Source: Agromyces ramosus (lineage in GTDB: Bacteria; Actinomycetota; Actinomycetes; Actinomycetales; Microbacteriaceae). Taken from it: DNA of 64,000 nucleotides. The stretch is from the NCBI RefSeq assembly GCF_030817175.1, contig NZ_JAUSYY010000001.1, forward strand, positions 186,001-250,000. Reading direction: 5' to 3'. A program made the translations under genes and the position numbers. This document shows, one piece after another, positions 8,545-16,836 of this stretch. Position 1 is the first letter of the stretch. Each line of letters opens with the position of its first letter. Under the pieces are notes generated by a model that saw only the letters and a list, made by a program, of their open reading frames with translations, was not told the DNA's origin and made no database searches.

Positions 8545-9519
8545 TCACGCGCGCGGATGCGCCGTGCGGTAGCTCTGCTTGAGTCGTTCGGCCGAGACGT
8601 GCGTGTAGATCTGCGTGGTGCCGAGACTCGCGTGGCCGAGGAACTCCTGCACCGCGCGCAGGTCGGCGCCGCCGTCGAGCAGGTGCGTCGCGGCACTGTG
8701 GCGGAGCGCGTGCGGGCCGCTCGGCCCGGTGCCTGGAATCGACTCGAGCAGCGACGCCACGAACCGGTGCACGCTGCGGACTCCCATCCGGGCACCACGT
8801 GAACCAAGGAAGACCGCGTCGATCTGGGGTGACGCAATTGGAGACGGGCCGGCGGCGGTCTCGCGGCGGGCCGCCTGGGCCGCCTGGGCCGCCTGCGCTG
8901 CGGCGATCATCGCGGGGCGCGCCTCGTCGAGATAGCGGTCGAGCGCTCGGGCCGCCGGCGCACCGTAGGGCACGACGCGCTCCTTGGATCCCTTGCCGGT
9001 GACGCGCACCGTGCGCCGTCGACGATCGACGTCGCCGAGGTCGAGGCCGACGAGTTCCGACACACGAAGCGCCGAGGCATAGAGGAGCTCGGCGATGGCG
9101 GCGTCCCGCACCGCCACAGGGTCACCGCCCGCGGCCCGCGCGTGCAGGCCGGCGAGGGCTTCATCGAGCGCGGGGGCCGCCACGACCCGTGGCAGCGTCC
9201 GTTGCGCGCGGGGCGCCTTGAGGCGCACGCCCGGATCGTTGGCGAGGTGTCCGCTGCGTGCGAGCCACGCGGTGAAGCCCCGTGCCGATGCCGCGCGGCG
9301 GGCGATGCTCGCACGGGCGAGGCCTCGCTCGGTGGCGCTCCACAGCCAGTCGCGGAGCAGGGGGAGATCGATCGCCTCGGGCTCTGCGCCGCCCCGTTCC
9401 TCGGCGAAGGTGAGCAGGTCGGCGAGGTCTCCCCCATACGCGGCGACCGTGTGCTCGGAGTAGCCACGCTCGAGGCGCACGTGCGCGAGATAGTCGTCGA
9501 GGAGTCGGTCGAGGCTCAC
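8545..9519 (-). CDS. xerC: tyrosine recombinase XerC (dif resolution)
   Basis: Site-specific tyrosine recombinase that resolves chromosome dimers at dif together with XerD. It has an N-terminal SAM-like core-binding domain (about 1-95) and a catalytic domain with Arg in ASALRVSEL, Lys in GKGSKER, HALRH, and His...Tyr in GHASLGTTQIYTHV. GTG at 9519 gives MSLDRLLDDYL, about 324 residues; an ATG nine codons upstream is also in frame. An Ala/Gln tract (AAQAAQAAQAA) encoded by a 9-bp tandem repeat lies in a loop between the Lys and the HxLRH motif. The neighbours phosphoesterase-dprA-comM match the actinobacterial order, so this is not a phage integrase. Confidence 0.93.
   Translation of the reverse strand: MSLDRLLDDYLAHVRLERGYSEHTVAAYGGDLADLLTFAEERGGAEPEAIDLPLLRDWLWSATERGLARASIARRAASARGFTAWLARSGHLANDPGVRLKAPRAQRTLPRVVAAPALDEALAGLHARAAGGDPVAVRDAAIAELLYASALRVSELVGLDLGDVDRRRRTVRVTGKGSKERVVPYGAPAARALDRYLDEARPAMIAAAQAAQAAQAARRETAAGPSPIASPQIDAVFLGSRGARMGVRSVHRFVASLLESIPGTGPSGPHALRHSAATHLLDGGADLRAVQEFLGHASLGTTQIYTHVSAERLKQSYRTAHPRA
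8868..8894. repeat. 9-bp tandem repeat (x3) inside xerC
   Basis: Three perfect copies of GGGCCGCCT, encoding the Ala-Ala-Gln iterations of XerC on the minus strand. In-frame unit length means copy-number change would not break the protein. Confidence 0.85.
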
Positions 9520-9585
9520 GCTTCCAGCCTGCACCCACCGGAGCACGTGAGCCTGCGGACTCGCCCGCCCGTGGCGGACTGGACC

Positions 9586-10494
9586 TCAGCGCTGAGGCGG
9601 CTTGCGCGAGAACCGCTCGAGGCGCTGTTCGGGGGTGAGCGTCTCGATCTCGGCGAGGAAATCGGCGCTGAAGCTCGTGACCACCGGGAAGGGGCCGACC
9701 GGCACCACCGAGGTGGTGATGTCGTCGTCGAAGAGGTGCACGAGTGTGAACGAGCGGCCGCCGTCGACACCGACGAGCTCGCGCGGAGGCGCCGACAGGT
9801 CCATCGTGTAGGCGGTGGCGCCGGCGACCGAGACGGGGACGCCGGCGAAGGACCCGTTCGTCGCGTAGTGCAGGTGTCCGCCGAGGATCAACCGTACGTT
9901 TCGCCCGCGCACGACGCCGGCCAGCTCGTCTTGGCCGCGAAGCTCGAGGATGTCCATCAGGGCGAGTGGACTCGCGATCGGCGCGTGATGCATGGCGAGG
10001 ATCGTGCCCTCGGGCGCCGCCTCGGCGAGTGCGGCATCGAGCCAGTCGAGCGCGGCCGTATCGACGGCCCCGTGGTGGTAGCCGGCCACGCTCGTGTCGA
10101 GGACGATGACGCGGAGCCCCTCGATCATGGCGACGTGGTGCACCGGCTCGTCGCTCGGCGGCTCGTCGAGGAGTTCGGAGCGGAAGGCCGACCGTTCGTC
10201 ATGGTTGCCCATCACCCAGATGAGCCTCGCCCCGGTCGCCTCGGCGAGGGGTTCGAGCGCGGTGCGCACGAGGCGGTAGGCATCGGGCTCGCCGAGGTCG
10301 GCGACGTCACCCGTCACGATGACCGCATCGAGGCGGTGCCCGAGTCGAGCGAGTTGCGCAGCGGATCGCTCGAGCGCGTCGACCGTGTCGGCCACGCCGC
10401 CGAGTGGTGCACCTCCGTGGAGCAGGTGCGTGTCGCTCACGTGCGCGATCACGCGCCGCGCCGCCGGGTACCTGCCGAGTTGCACTGCCGTCAT
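9586..10494 (-). CDS. calcineurin-type metallophosphoesterase (CpdA-like)
   Basis: Dinuclear metal phosphoesterase. Motifs in order: D-T-H (AHVSDTHLL, about 19-25), GDVADLG (about 64), GNHDE (about 96), the MHHAPI His, and GGHLHY (about 205). This is the class III cyclic-nucleotide phosphodiesterase/Icc layout. About 302 residues. ATG 10494 was chosen because a GAGGGGG Shine-Dalgarno sits 7 bp upstream, whereas the earlier in-frame GTG abuts it. A cAMP, 2',3'-cNMP or phospholipid head-group substrate cannot be told apart from sequence. It lies between dprA (80-bp gap) and xerC in a same-strand run. Confidence 0.85.
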   Translation of the reverse strand: MTAVQLGRYPAARRVIAHVSDTHLLHGGAPLGGVADTVDALERSAAQLARLGHRLDAVIVTGDVADLGEPDAYRLVRTALEPLAEATGARLIWVMGNHDERSAFRSELLDEPPSDEPVHHVAMIEGLRVIVLDTSVAGYHHGAVDTAALDWLDAALAEAAPEGTILAMHHAPIASPLALMDILELRGQDELAGVVRGRNVRLILGGHLHYATNGSFAGVPVSVAGATAYTMDLSAPPRELVGVDGGRSFTLVHLFDDDITTSVVPVGPFPVVTSFSADFLAEIETLTPEQRLERFSRKPPQR

Positions 10495-10573
10495 GATCAC
10501 ACCCCCTCGCGACGTCAGCCTAAGGCGTACCCCCGATACTGCGGGCGTGCCGGCGTCGGCGTCGGCCGGCGTG

Positions 10574-11839
10574 TCAGCGTGAGCGAGGACGCAGCCACCC
10601 CTCAGCCCGCCTCACCGCCCCGCCGTCTGCCTCGAGCGGGCCGAGCACCGACATCAGCTCGGGCACCGACATCCCGGCCCGGCGCGCCACATCGGCCAAC
10701 GTCCGGGGGCTGCGAGTGCTGAGCGCGTCGATGACTCGCAACGCCTCGGGCGCAAGCGCCGACGAAACGACCCGCGCCACCGCCGGCGCGGCACCACCGC
10801 GCGCGCCCGCGCCGGCACGCTCACCACCGCGCGCACTCGCCTGGACAGCGCCGCCCACGAGTTCGGCCATCTGCTCGGCGTCGACGACGCAGGTGGCGTC
10901 GAACTCGCGCAGCAGCCGGTGGCATCCGCGCGACGCCGGACTCGTCACCGGCCCTGGGACCGCACCGATCGGACGGCCCAGTGCGGCGGCGTGGCCTGCG
11001 GTGTTGAGTGAGCCCGAGCGGATGCCCGCCTCGAGCACGACCGTCGCGTCGCTTGCCGCGGCGATGAGGCGATTGCGCTGCAGGAAGCGCCACTTGGTGG
11101 GCGCCGCGCCGCAGGGCAGCTCGGAGGCGACGGCACCAGTGGCGGCGATGCGCGAGAGCAGCGCCTCGTGTCCGAGCGGATAGAACCGGTCGACGCCGCC
11201 GGCGAGGAAGGCCACTGTGGCCCCATCGCTCGCGAGCGCCGCGCGGTGGGCCATGCCGTCGATGCCGTAGGCACCGCCCGAGATGATCGTGAACCCGCGG
11301 TCGACGAGACCGGCGGAGGCCTCCATGGCCACGTGCTCGCCGTAGGCCGTGGCGGCACGCGCGCCGACGAGTGCGATCGGGGCGGAGGAACTCGACAGCA
11401 CCCCGAGGTGTCCGCGGACCCAGAGGCCGATGGGCGCGTGGGCTCCCAGGTCGTCGACGCCGGTCGGCCAGCTGGCATCGCCGGGCACGATGAACCGCGC
11501 ACCGACCCGCGCCGCCTGGGTGAGCGTGCGAGCGAACGCAGCCGGGTCGAGGCGGGGCAGCCAGCGCTCGAGGCCGGCAGCGGCCTCGCGCTCGTCGAAC
11601 GGGTCACCCGACTCGGCGACGAGAGCCGCCAGCTGCTCCGCCGAGCGGCGTTCGATGAGGGCCTCGGCGGTGCGAACCGCGCCGATCGCCGCGATCGCGC
11701 GCCCGAGCACGCCATCGCCGGGCTCGCCCACATGGCCGAGCACCGCCCGTGCGACCGTCTCGACCTGAGGCCCGGTGTCGGCACGGACGGCCGCGAACTC
11801 GCGGCTCCATTGCGCTGCCGACCGTTCGACGACGTTCAT
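10574..11839 (-). CDS. dprA: DNA-processing protein DprA
   Basis: DprA/Smf binds single-stranded DNA and loads RecA during transformation. 421 residues. An N-terminal helical region (about 1-120) precedes the Rossmann-like domain with VGARAATAYGEHVA, FTIISGGAYGIDGMAHRAAL, AGGVDRFYPLGHEALL and a terminal RNRLIAAASDATVVLEAG motif. The C-terminal about 60 residues form the winged helix (LADVARRAGMSVPELMSVLGPLE). Its ATG overlaps the comM stop by 4 bp (ATGA), implying coupled translation. Together with comM this is a natural-transformation pair, though many Actinobacteria keep both without known competence. Confidence 0.95.
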   Translation of the reverse strand: MNVVERSAAQWSREFAAVRADTGPQVETVARAVLGHVGEPGDGVLGRAIAAIGAVRTAEALIERRSAEQLAALVAESGDPFDEREAAAGLERWLPRLDPAAFARTLTQAARVGARFIVPGDASWPTGVDDLGAHAPIGLWVRGHLGVLSSSSAPIALVGARAATAYGEHVAMEASAGLVDRGFTIISGGAYGIDGMAHRAALASDGATVAFLAGGVDRFYPLGHEALLSRIAATGAVASELPCGAAPTKWRFLQRNRLIAAASDATVVLEAGIRSGSLNTAGHAAALGRPIGAVPGPVTSPASRGCHRLLREFDATCVVDAEQMAELVGGAVQASARGGERAGAGARGGAAPAVARVVSSALAPEALRVIDALSTRSPRTLADVARRAGMSVPELMSVLGPLEADGGAVRRAEGWLRPRSR

Positions 11840-13380
11840 ACGGGGATCCCCTGCCTGAGGAAGAGTGCGCGCCCGACGTGCTCGGCGCGTGGCGAAACGG
11901 CACCCGCGAGGTCGGCGAGCGTCCACGCGGTCTTCAGCACGCGGTCGTAGCCGCGCATGGTCACGCTGCCGCGCTCGAGCGAGCGGTCGAGCTCGCGCGT
12001 GGCCTGCCCTCCGGGATGCAGGCCACCCGCACCGCGCAGCCACGGCCCGGGCATCTCGGCGTTCGTACGCCACGGCGTTCCGCGGAGCCGCTCGCCGGCC
12101 ACCGCGCGAGCCTCCGTGACCTTGACGCGGGCCTCGGCACTCGAGAGCCCCGGCGTCTCTGCGGCCACCCGGAGTCCGGCGGCGGTGATGCGCGGAACCC
12201 AGATCTGAAGGTCGATGCGGTCGAGGAGCGGACCGGAGATGCGTGCGAGATAGCGCCGGCGCATGACCGGCGTGCAGGTGCAGTTGGATTCCTTGACTCC
12301 GTGATGTCCGCACGGGCACGGGTTCGCCGCGATCACGAGCTGGAACTTCGCGGGGAACGAAGCGACGGCACTGGCTCGGTGGATGTCGATCGTGCCCGAC
12401 TCGAGGGGCTGCCGCAGCACGTCGAGCACGGTCGACGGGAACTCGGGCGCCTCGTCGAGGAACAGCACCCCGTGCGACGCCCGAACCGCGGCACCCGGCC
12501 GAATGAGCCGGCTGCCACCGCCCACGATCGCGGCGGCACTCGCCGTGTGGTGCGGTGACTCGAACGGCGGGCGGTGCGAGAGGCCGGAGCCGAGGTGGCG
12601 GCCGGAGAGCGACTTGATCGAGGCGACCTCGAGCGCGGCATCGGCCTCGAGGTCGGGCAGGATGCCCGGAAGGCGGGAGGCGAGCATCGTCTTGCCCGCC
12701 CCGGGGGGCCCGAGCAGGTAGAGGTGGTGACCGCCGGCGGCGGCCGCCACGAGGGCCTCGACCGCCTCGTCGTTGCCCGCGACGTCGGCGAGGTCGCCGC
12801 CGGTGGCAGGCTCGCCGAGGTCGGTGCGCGGCGCGATGGGCACCGGGTCGACGACGCGCTGCTCGTATTCGCCGCCATGCCGGATCGCGGCCTCGAGGAG
12901 CGACGACACGCCGATCACCTCGACGCCGGGCACGAGGCCCGCTTCGGCGGCGTTCGCCTCGGGCACCATGACGGTGTCGTGCCCGGCGCGCACTGCAGCG
13001 AGCACCGCGGGCAGGATGCCGTCGATCGGCCGCAGCCTGCCGTCGAGTCCGAGCTCGCCGAGGTGCACAACGCGATCGATCGACTCGATCGAGACCTCAC
13101 CGGATGCTGCGAGGCAGGCGAGCGCGATCGCGAGGTCGAACCCGGAGCCGTGCTTGGGAAGGGCCGCAGGCGAGAGGTTGACCGTGAGCTTACGTTGCGG
13201 AAGCGGACAGCCGGCGTTGACGGCGGCCGACCGCACGCGTTCGCGCGCCTCGCCGAGGGCGGCATCGGGCAGGCCGATGATGACGAAGCCCGGCAGTTGC
13301 GCGGAGAGGTCGGCCTCGACCTCGACGACCGAGCCGGTGAGCCCGAGCAGCGCGACCGAGCGGGTGCGAGCGACGGCCAT
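11836..13380 (-). CDS. comM: ComM/YifB family Mg-chelatase-like AAA+ ATPase
   Basis: 514 residues. N-terminal ChlI/Lon-S5-like domain (about 1-165, GFVIIGLPDAALGEARERVRS), then the AAA+ core: Walker A GPPGAGKTML (about 225), Walker B GVLFLDEAPEF (about 310), and a Cys-rich CPCGHHGVKESNCTC segment typical of YifB that may bind metal. The C-terminal Mg-chelatase helix bundle closes the protein. ComM is a hexameric helicase that drives branch migration of transformation intermediates. The ATG at 13380 overlaps the yraN stop by one base and its stop overlaps dprA by four, so yraN-comM-dprA is one transcription unit. Confidence 0.95.
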   Translation of the reverse strand: MAVARTRSVALLGLTGSVVEVEADLSAQLPGFVIIGLPDAALGEARERVRSAAVNAGCPLPQRKLTVNLSPAALPKHGSGFDLAIALACLAASGEVSIESIDRVVHLGELGLDGRLRPIDGILPAVLAAVRAGHDTVMVPEANAAEAGLVPGVEVIGVSSLLEAAIRHGGEYEQRVVDPVPIAPRTDLGEPATGGDLADVAGNDEAVEALVAAAAGGHHLYLLGPPGAGKTMLASRLPGILPDLEADAALEVASIKSLSGRHLGSGLSHRPPFESPHHTASAAAIVGGGSRLIRPGAAVRASHGVLFLDEAPEFPSTVLDVLRQPLESGTIDIHRASAVASFPAKFQLVIAANPCPCGHHGVKESNCTCTPVMRRRYLARISGPLLDRIDLQIWVPRITAAGLRVAAETPGLSSAEARVKVTEARAVAGERLRGTPWRTNAEMPGPWLRGAGGLHPGGQATRELDRSLERGSVTMRGYDRVLKTAWTLADLAGAVSPRAEHVGRALFLRQGIPV

Positions 13381-13736
13381 CAGCTGATGCCCTCGAGGTG
13401 CTCGATGAGCGCCGGCGCCTCGGTTGGGGCGAGCACGGCGACGGCGTCGATGCGGATGCGTGAGATCGGGGCATCCGTCGCCTCGCACCAGGCGATCGCG
13501 AGACGCCGCATGCGCGCGAGCTTCACCGGCGTGATCGCCTCGAACGGGTGGCCGAAGTCACTCGTCGTGCGCGTCTTCACCTCGATGAACACCGTCTCGG
13601 CACCGTCGCGCGCGACGATGTCGATCTCACCGAGCCGGCACCGCCAGTTGCGGTCGAGCACCGCCATGCCGCGCCCGACCACATGGTCGACCGCGAGCTG
13701 TTCGCCGCGCCGACCGAGTTCTGCATTGTGCGCCAT
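13380..13736 (-). CDS. yraN: YraN/UPF0102 family endonuclease-like protein
   Basis: 118-residue protein of the Holliday-junction-resolvase-like PD-(D/E)xK fold. Seen: RRGEQLAVDHV, NWRCRLGEIDIVARDG (the E-D pair of the active site), VFIEVKTR (E-x-K), and the C-terminal RIDAVAV. The function is not firmly known; context with comM and dprA suggests DNA processing. ATG 13736 was chosen for the GGAGGT Shine-Dalgarno 7 bp upstream; longer in-frame starts have none. Confidence 0.92.
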   Translation of the reverse strand: MAHNAELGRRGEQLAVDHVVGRGMAVLDRNWRCRLGEIDIVARDGAETVFIEVKTRTTSDFGHPFEAITPVKLARMRRLAIAWCEATDAPISRIRIDAVAVLAPTEAPALIEHLEGIS

Positions 13737-13842
13737 CCGCACCACCTCCGCGCCAAGCGTGGCGTGGTGCGGCGACGGCATCGGTGGCGTGCGGGCTCAG
13801 CGGTGAACATCCGCCGGGAACGGCGGATGGGGAGGACGAGTG

Positions 13843-14166
13843 CTACTCGTCGAGCGCGAGCTCTTTCGGCAGTTCGAAGTCGCGAGTCGCGAGTTCTTCG
13901 ACGTTCACGTCTTTGAACGTGAGCACGCGCACCGACTTCACGAAGCGGTCGGCACGGTAGACGTCCCAGACCCAGACGTCTTTCATGGTCAGCTCGAAGT
14001 AGAAGTCGTGCTCGGTGTCGCGGCGCACGAGCTCCACCTCATTGGCGAGGTAGAAGCGCCGTTCTGTTTCGACCACGTACTTGAACTGCGACACGATGTC
14101 GCGGTACTCGCGGTACAGGGCAAGCTCGACCTCTCGGTCGTAGTCTTCGAACTCGTCTTCATCCAT
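13843..14166 (-). CDS. DUF2469 domain protein
   Basis: 107-residue, very acidic, conserved actinobacterial protein. It has the MDEDEFEDYDREVELALYRE N-terminus and YVVETERRFYLANEVEL core that define DUF2469 (mycobacterial Rv2901c relatives). No catalytic motif or membrane segment is visible. It is conserved between rnhB and yraN; here it is 6 bp downstream of rnhB. Function unknown. Confidence 0.93.
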   Translation of the reverse strand: MDEDEFEDYDREVELALYREYRDIVSQFKYVVETERRFYLANEVELVRRDTEHDFYFELTMKDVWVWDVYRADRFVKSVRVLTFKDVNVEELATRDFELPKELALDE

Positions 14167-14172
14167 CGTGGT

Positions 14173-14856
14173 TCATCCTACGCCGAGCTCGAACAGCGCC
14201 GGCGCGGGCTCCGAGCGATCGTGGAGCCACGTGGCGCGGTGCAGCTCGCTCGGACCGTGCTCGTCGATGGCCGCGAAATGGGCCGCACTGGAATAGCCCT
14301 TGTTCTCGTTCCATGCGTAGAGGGGCGTTGCGTCGTGGGCACGGCGCATGCCGCCGTCGCGGTGCACCTTCGCGATCACGGATGCCGCAGCGACCGAGGC
14401 GCAGTCGCGGTCGGCCTTGATTCGAGTCACGACGCGCGCGCGGTGCTCGATCGAGCGGCTCAGCCAGTCGTAGTTGCCATCGAGGATGAGCGGGGCACCG
14501 TCGAGCTCGTGTTCGGCGGCGGCGAGTGCGGCGAACGCCCTCGCACCGGCGAGGCCCAGGCACGCCATGATGCCGAGTTCGTCGATCTCGGCAGCGGATG
14601 CCTCGCCCACCGCCCAGCCGCGCACCCACGCCGTGGCCCTCGGCGCCATCGCCTCGCGTCGCGGCTCGCTCATGAGCTTCGAGTCGCGCAGCCCTGCGGG
14701 CATGCGCCGCACGCTCGCGTCGATGAGCACGAGTCCGACGCTCACCGGTCCGGCGAGCGCGCCCCGACCGACCTCGTCGCAGGCGAGCACGATGGGTGCC
14801 CCGCCGTCGAACAGCTCGCGCTCGGCGCGGAGTGAGGGAACAGGGACCGGAACCAT
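14173..14856 (-). CDS. rnhB: ribonuclease HII
   Basis: RNase HII cleaves RNA in RNA-DNA hybrids and starts removal of single ribonucleotides from DNA. 227 residues. Active-site acids in ACDEVGRGALAGPV (Asp-Glu), LILDGNYD (Asp) and IKADRDCASVAAASVIAKVHRD (Asp). The ATG at 14856 overlaps the lepB stop by one base (TGATG). A Ser/Pro/Ala tail of about 10 residues extends past the core. Confidence 0.96.
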   Translation of the reverse strand: MVPVPVPSLRAERELFDGGAPIVLACDEVGRGALAGPVSVGLVLIDASVRRMPAGLRDSKLMSEPRREAMAPRATAWVRGWAVGEASAAEIDELGIMACLGLAGARAFAALAAAEHELDGAPLILDGNYDWLSRSIEHRARVVTRIKADRDCASVAAASVIAKVHRDGGMRRAHDATPLYAWNENKGYSSAAHFAAIDEHGPSELHRATWLHDRSEPAPALFELGVG

Positions 14857-15599
14857 CACCCGTTGCCCTCCGCGACGCCGTCGAACACCTGCGGGTAGTT
14901 GTCGAGCCAGATCCAGTGCGAGACGGGCCAGCTGACGACGAACGCACGACCGACGACATTGTCGATCGGCACGAAGCCCTCGAGCGGAGTGTCGGTGTTG
15001 TAGCGCGAGTCCTTCGAGTTGTAGCGGTTGTCGCCCATGACCCAGAGCGAGTCGTCGCGCACGACGACGTCGAAGTCGTCGCGCGAGACCTTGCTCTCGC
15101 CGGGCGGCAGCGCGACGTACGGTTCGTCGAGCGGCACGCCGTTGACGCTCATCTGGCCGAGTGCGTTGCAGCAGACGATGTGGTCGCCGGGCAGGCCGAT
15201 GACCCGTTTCACGAGGTGGTCGTTCGAGTCGGGTGCCGAGAGGCCGACGAAGGCGAGGAACCAGTCGACGGCGGCCACGAGCGGTGGCTGCGGCGTCTCG
15301 ACTCGTGCCGGGAGCCATCCGCCCGGATCTTTGAACACGACGACGTCGCCGCGCTCGATCGGGGTGACCTCGGGAACGAGCTGGTTGACGATGATGCGAT
15401 CGTCTTTCACGAGCGTCTCCTCCATCGACTGCGATGGGATGAAGAACGACCTGATGAGGAACGTCTTGATGAGGAACGAGACCAGTACCGCCACCACGAA
15501 GATGACGAGCAGGTCTCGCAGGAAGAGGAGAATTCCTCGTTTCCTACGTGCCGATTCCGAGCTCGCGCGATCTGTTCGCGTGCTTGTGTCTTGTGTCAT
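14856..15599 (-). CDS. lepB: signal peptidase I
   Basis: Type I signal peptidase, 247 residues. N-terminal cytosolic segment, a transmembrane helix (about 24-46, LLVIFVVAVLVSFLIKTFLI), catalytic Ser in FFIPSQSMEETL, catalytic Lys in KRVIGLPGDHI, and the C-terminal box MGDNRYNSKDSRY. It releases exported proteins at the outer face of the membrane. It sits in the rplS-lepB-rnhB cluster. An inverted repeat lies immediately upstream and overlaps the likely ribosome-binding region. Confidence 0.97.
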   Translation of the reverse strand: MTQDTSTRTDRASSESARRKRGILLFLRDLLVIFVVAVLVSFLIKTFLIRSFFIPSQSMEETLVKDDRIIVNQLVPEVTPIERGDVVVFKDPGGWLPARVETPQPPLVAAVDWFLAFVGLSAPDSNDHLVKRVIGLPGDHIVCCNALGQMSVNGVPLDEPYVALPPGESKVSRDDFDVVVRDDSLWVMGDNRYNSKDSRYNTDTPLEGFVPIDNVVGRAFVVSWPVSHWIWLDNYPQVFDGVAEGNG

Positions 15600-15606
15600 T
15601 TAACCG

Positions 15607-15645
15607 CCCGAGCTCCCCACCCAGTCTAGGGGTGGAGAGCTCGGG
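15607..15645 (-). terminator. hairpin between rplS and lepB
   Basis: Left arm 15607-15622 and right arm 15630-15645: 9 bp, one mismatch and 6 bp, with a 7-base loop. On the minus strand it lies 38 bp after rplS and ends 7 bp before the lepB ATG. It could terminate rplS transcription, although no T tract follows, or fold in the lepB leader and mask its GGGGAG ribosome-binding sequence. Confidence 0.55.
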
Positions 15646-15683
15646 GTCGAGTCTCGCTCGACGGGTGATCCGGGTGTGTCGGA

Positions 15684-16031
15684 TCAGCTGTCGCGCTTCT
15701 CCTTGATCTTCGCCTTCTTGCCGCGGAGCTTGCGCAGGTAGTAGAGCTTCGCGCGACGGACGTCACCGCGGGTGACGACCTCGATGTGGTCGATGACCGG
15801 CGAGTGCACGGGGAACTTGCGCTCGACACCGACCTGGAAGCTGACCTTGCGGACCGTGAACGTCTCGCGAACGCCCTCGCCCTGACGGCCGATGACGACG
15901 CCCTGGAAGACCTGGATGCGCGAACGCGAGCCTTCGACGATGTTGACGTGCACCTTGACGGTGTCGCCGGGGCGGAAGTCGGGGATGTCCGACCTCAGGC
16001 TCGCGGCGTCGACGTGGTCGAGGATATGCAT
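15684..16031 (-). CDS. rplS: 50S ribosomal protein L19
   Basis: 115-residue L19, located at the 30S/50S interface. Typical core: [36 protein letters not shown] and [17 protein letters not shown], with the basic C-terminus [23 protein letters not shown] at 16031. It normally sits right after trmD; here trmD is about 15 kb away because the nitrate island intervenes, and rplS has its own promoter. Confidence 0.98.
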   Translation of the reverse strand: MHILDHVDAASLRSDIPDFRPGDTVKVHVNIVEGSRSRIQVFQGVVIGRQGEGVRETFTVRKVSFQVGVERKFPVHSPVIDHIEVVTRGDVRRAKLYYLRKLRGKKAKIKEKRDS

Positions 16032-16172
16032 GATGGTTCGCTCTCTGCGCCCGCAACCGGTCGAACGCTGATCTCTGGATGGAAGTGTCTGGTGCCGCCC
16101 GTGCGATCGATCGTGATCATTCGCACTGTGCATGCTCCCCGGAGGCAGAGACTCGCGGCGGCACAATCCTCT

Positions 16173-16202
16173 ATTGTGCCATGCCGGACGCCTGTCGGGC
16201 AA
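16173..16202 (-). promoter_or_regulatory. probable rplS promoter with overlapping inverted repeat
   Basis: Minus strand: -35 TTGCCC (16197-16202), 18-bp spacer, -10 CACAAT (16173-16178). A perfect 8-bp inverted repeat GGCACAAT-n5-ATTGTGCC (16160-16180) spans the -10 and the expected start site. It may be an operator or form a hairpin at the very 5' end of the transcript. The leader would be about 130 nt. Confidence 0.5.
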
Positions 16203-16241
16203 AGCGGAGGTCATGTCACGGAGCTCAGCACGTGGATGAGT

Positions 16242-16751
16242 TCAGTCGCGCACCTCGTGCACGATGATGACGTCGTCATCGCCGTCATCGGGCGAGCGGC
16301 GTGCGGGCCCGGCATCCGCCCGCGAACCGGGCACCTGCTGCTGCGCGGCGAGCCGTTCGAACTCCGCCATCGAAGCCTGCACCCGCCGCGCGCCGTCGCC
16401 CACGAGCTGCCAGATGGCGACCCAGAAGGCGGCGATCGCGAGCAGGATGGCGAGCACGCCGAAGGTCGTGGCGGATGCCCCGTAGAACCCGATGCCGATG
16501 ATCGCGGCGTGCCACGCCCCGATCACGCCGACATCGATCCACGACACCGCGCGCTCTTCGCGCACGGTCGGGCGGACATTCACCAGGAGCGCGACCACGC
16601 CGAGCGAGACGAAGGCGATGGGCACGGCGAACACGAGCCCGAGCGTGCCCCAGCCGCCGCCGCCGAAGATCGCCCAGCCCACGGCGAGCCAGACCGGCAG
16701 CACGACGATGGCGAGGTACTGCCAACGGCGGAAGAGGCGGCGGATCAGCAT
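16242..16751 (-). CDS. small integral membrane protein, unknown function
   Basis: 169 residues from the ATG at 16751. Four hydrophobic segments: YLAIVVLPVWLAVGWAIF (about 11-28), LGLVFAVPIAFVSLGVVALL, a third around WHAAIIGIGFYGA, and a fourth FGVLAILLAIAAFWVAIWQLV. They are followed by a soluble tail of about 50 residues ending in an acidic SPDDGDDDVIIVHEVRD. No motif is recognised. It is divergent from map and upstream of rplS on the same strand. Confidence 0.7.
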   Translation of the reverse strand: MLIRRLFRRWQYLAIVVLPVWLAVGWAIFGGGGWGTLGLVFAVPIAFVSLGVVALLVNVRPTVREERAVSWIDVGVIGAWHAAIIGIGFYGASATTFGVLAILLAIAAFWVAIWQLVGDGARRVQASMAEFERLAAQQQVPGSRADAGPARRSPDDGDDDVIIVHEVRD

Positions 16752-16836
16752 GCCCACAGCGTAACTCCGGACGCTCCACGTGCGCCGGGTGTTCACTCAG
16801 GGCGGAGCCGACAGAATAGACGCGGAGAGGATGAGC

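Noticed and set aside
8545..9519. Phage or integron integrase
   Set aside because: Tyrosine recombinase motifs are present, but the position beside dprA/comM and the length fit chromosomal XerC; no att sites or phage genes nearby.
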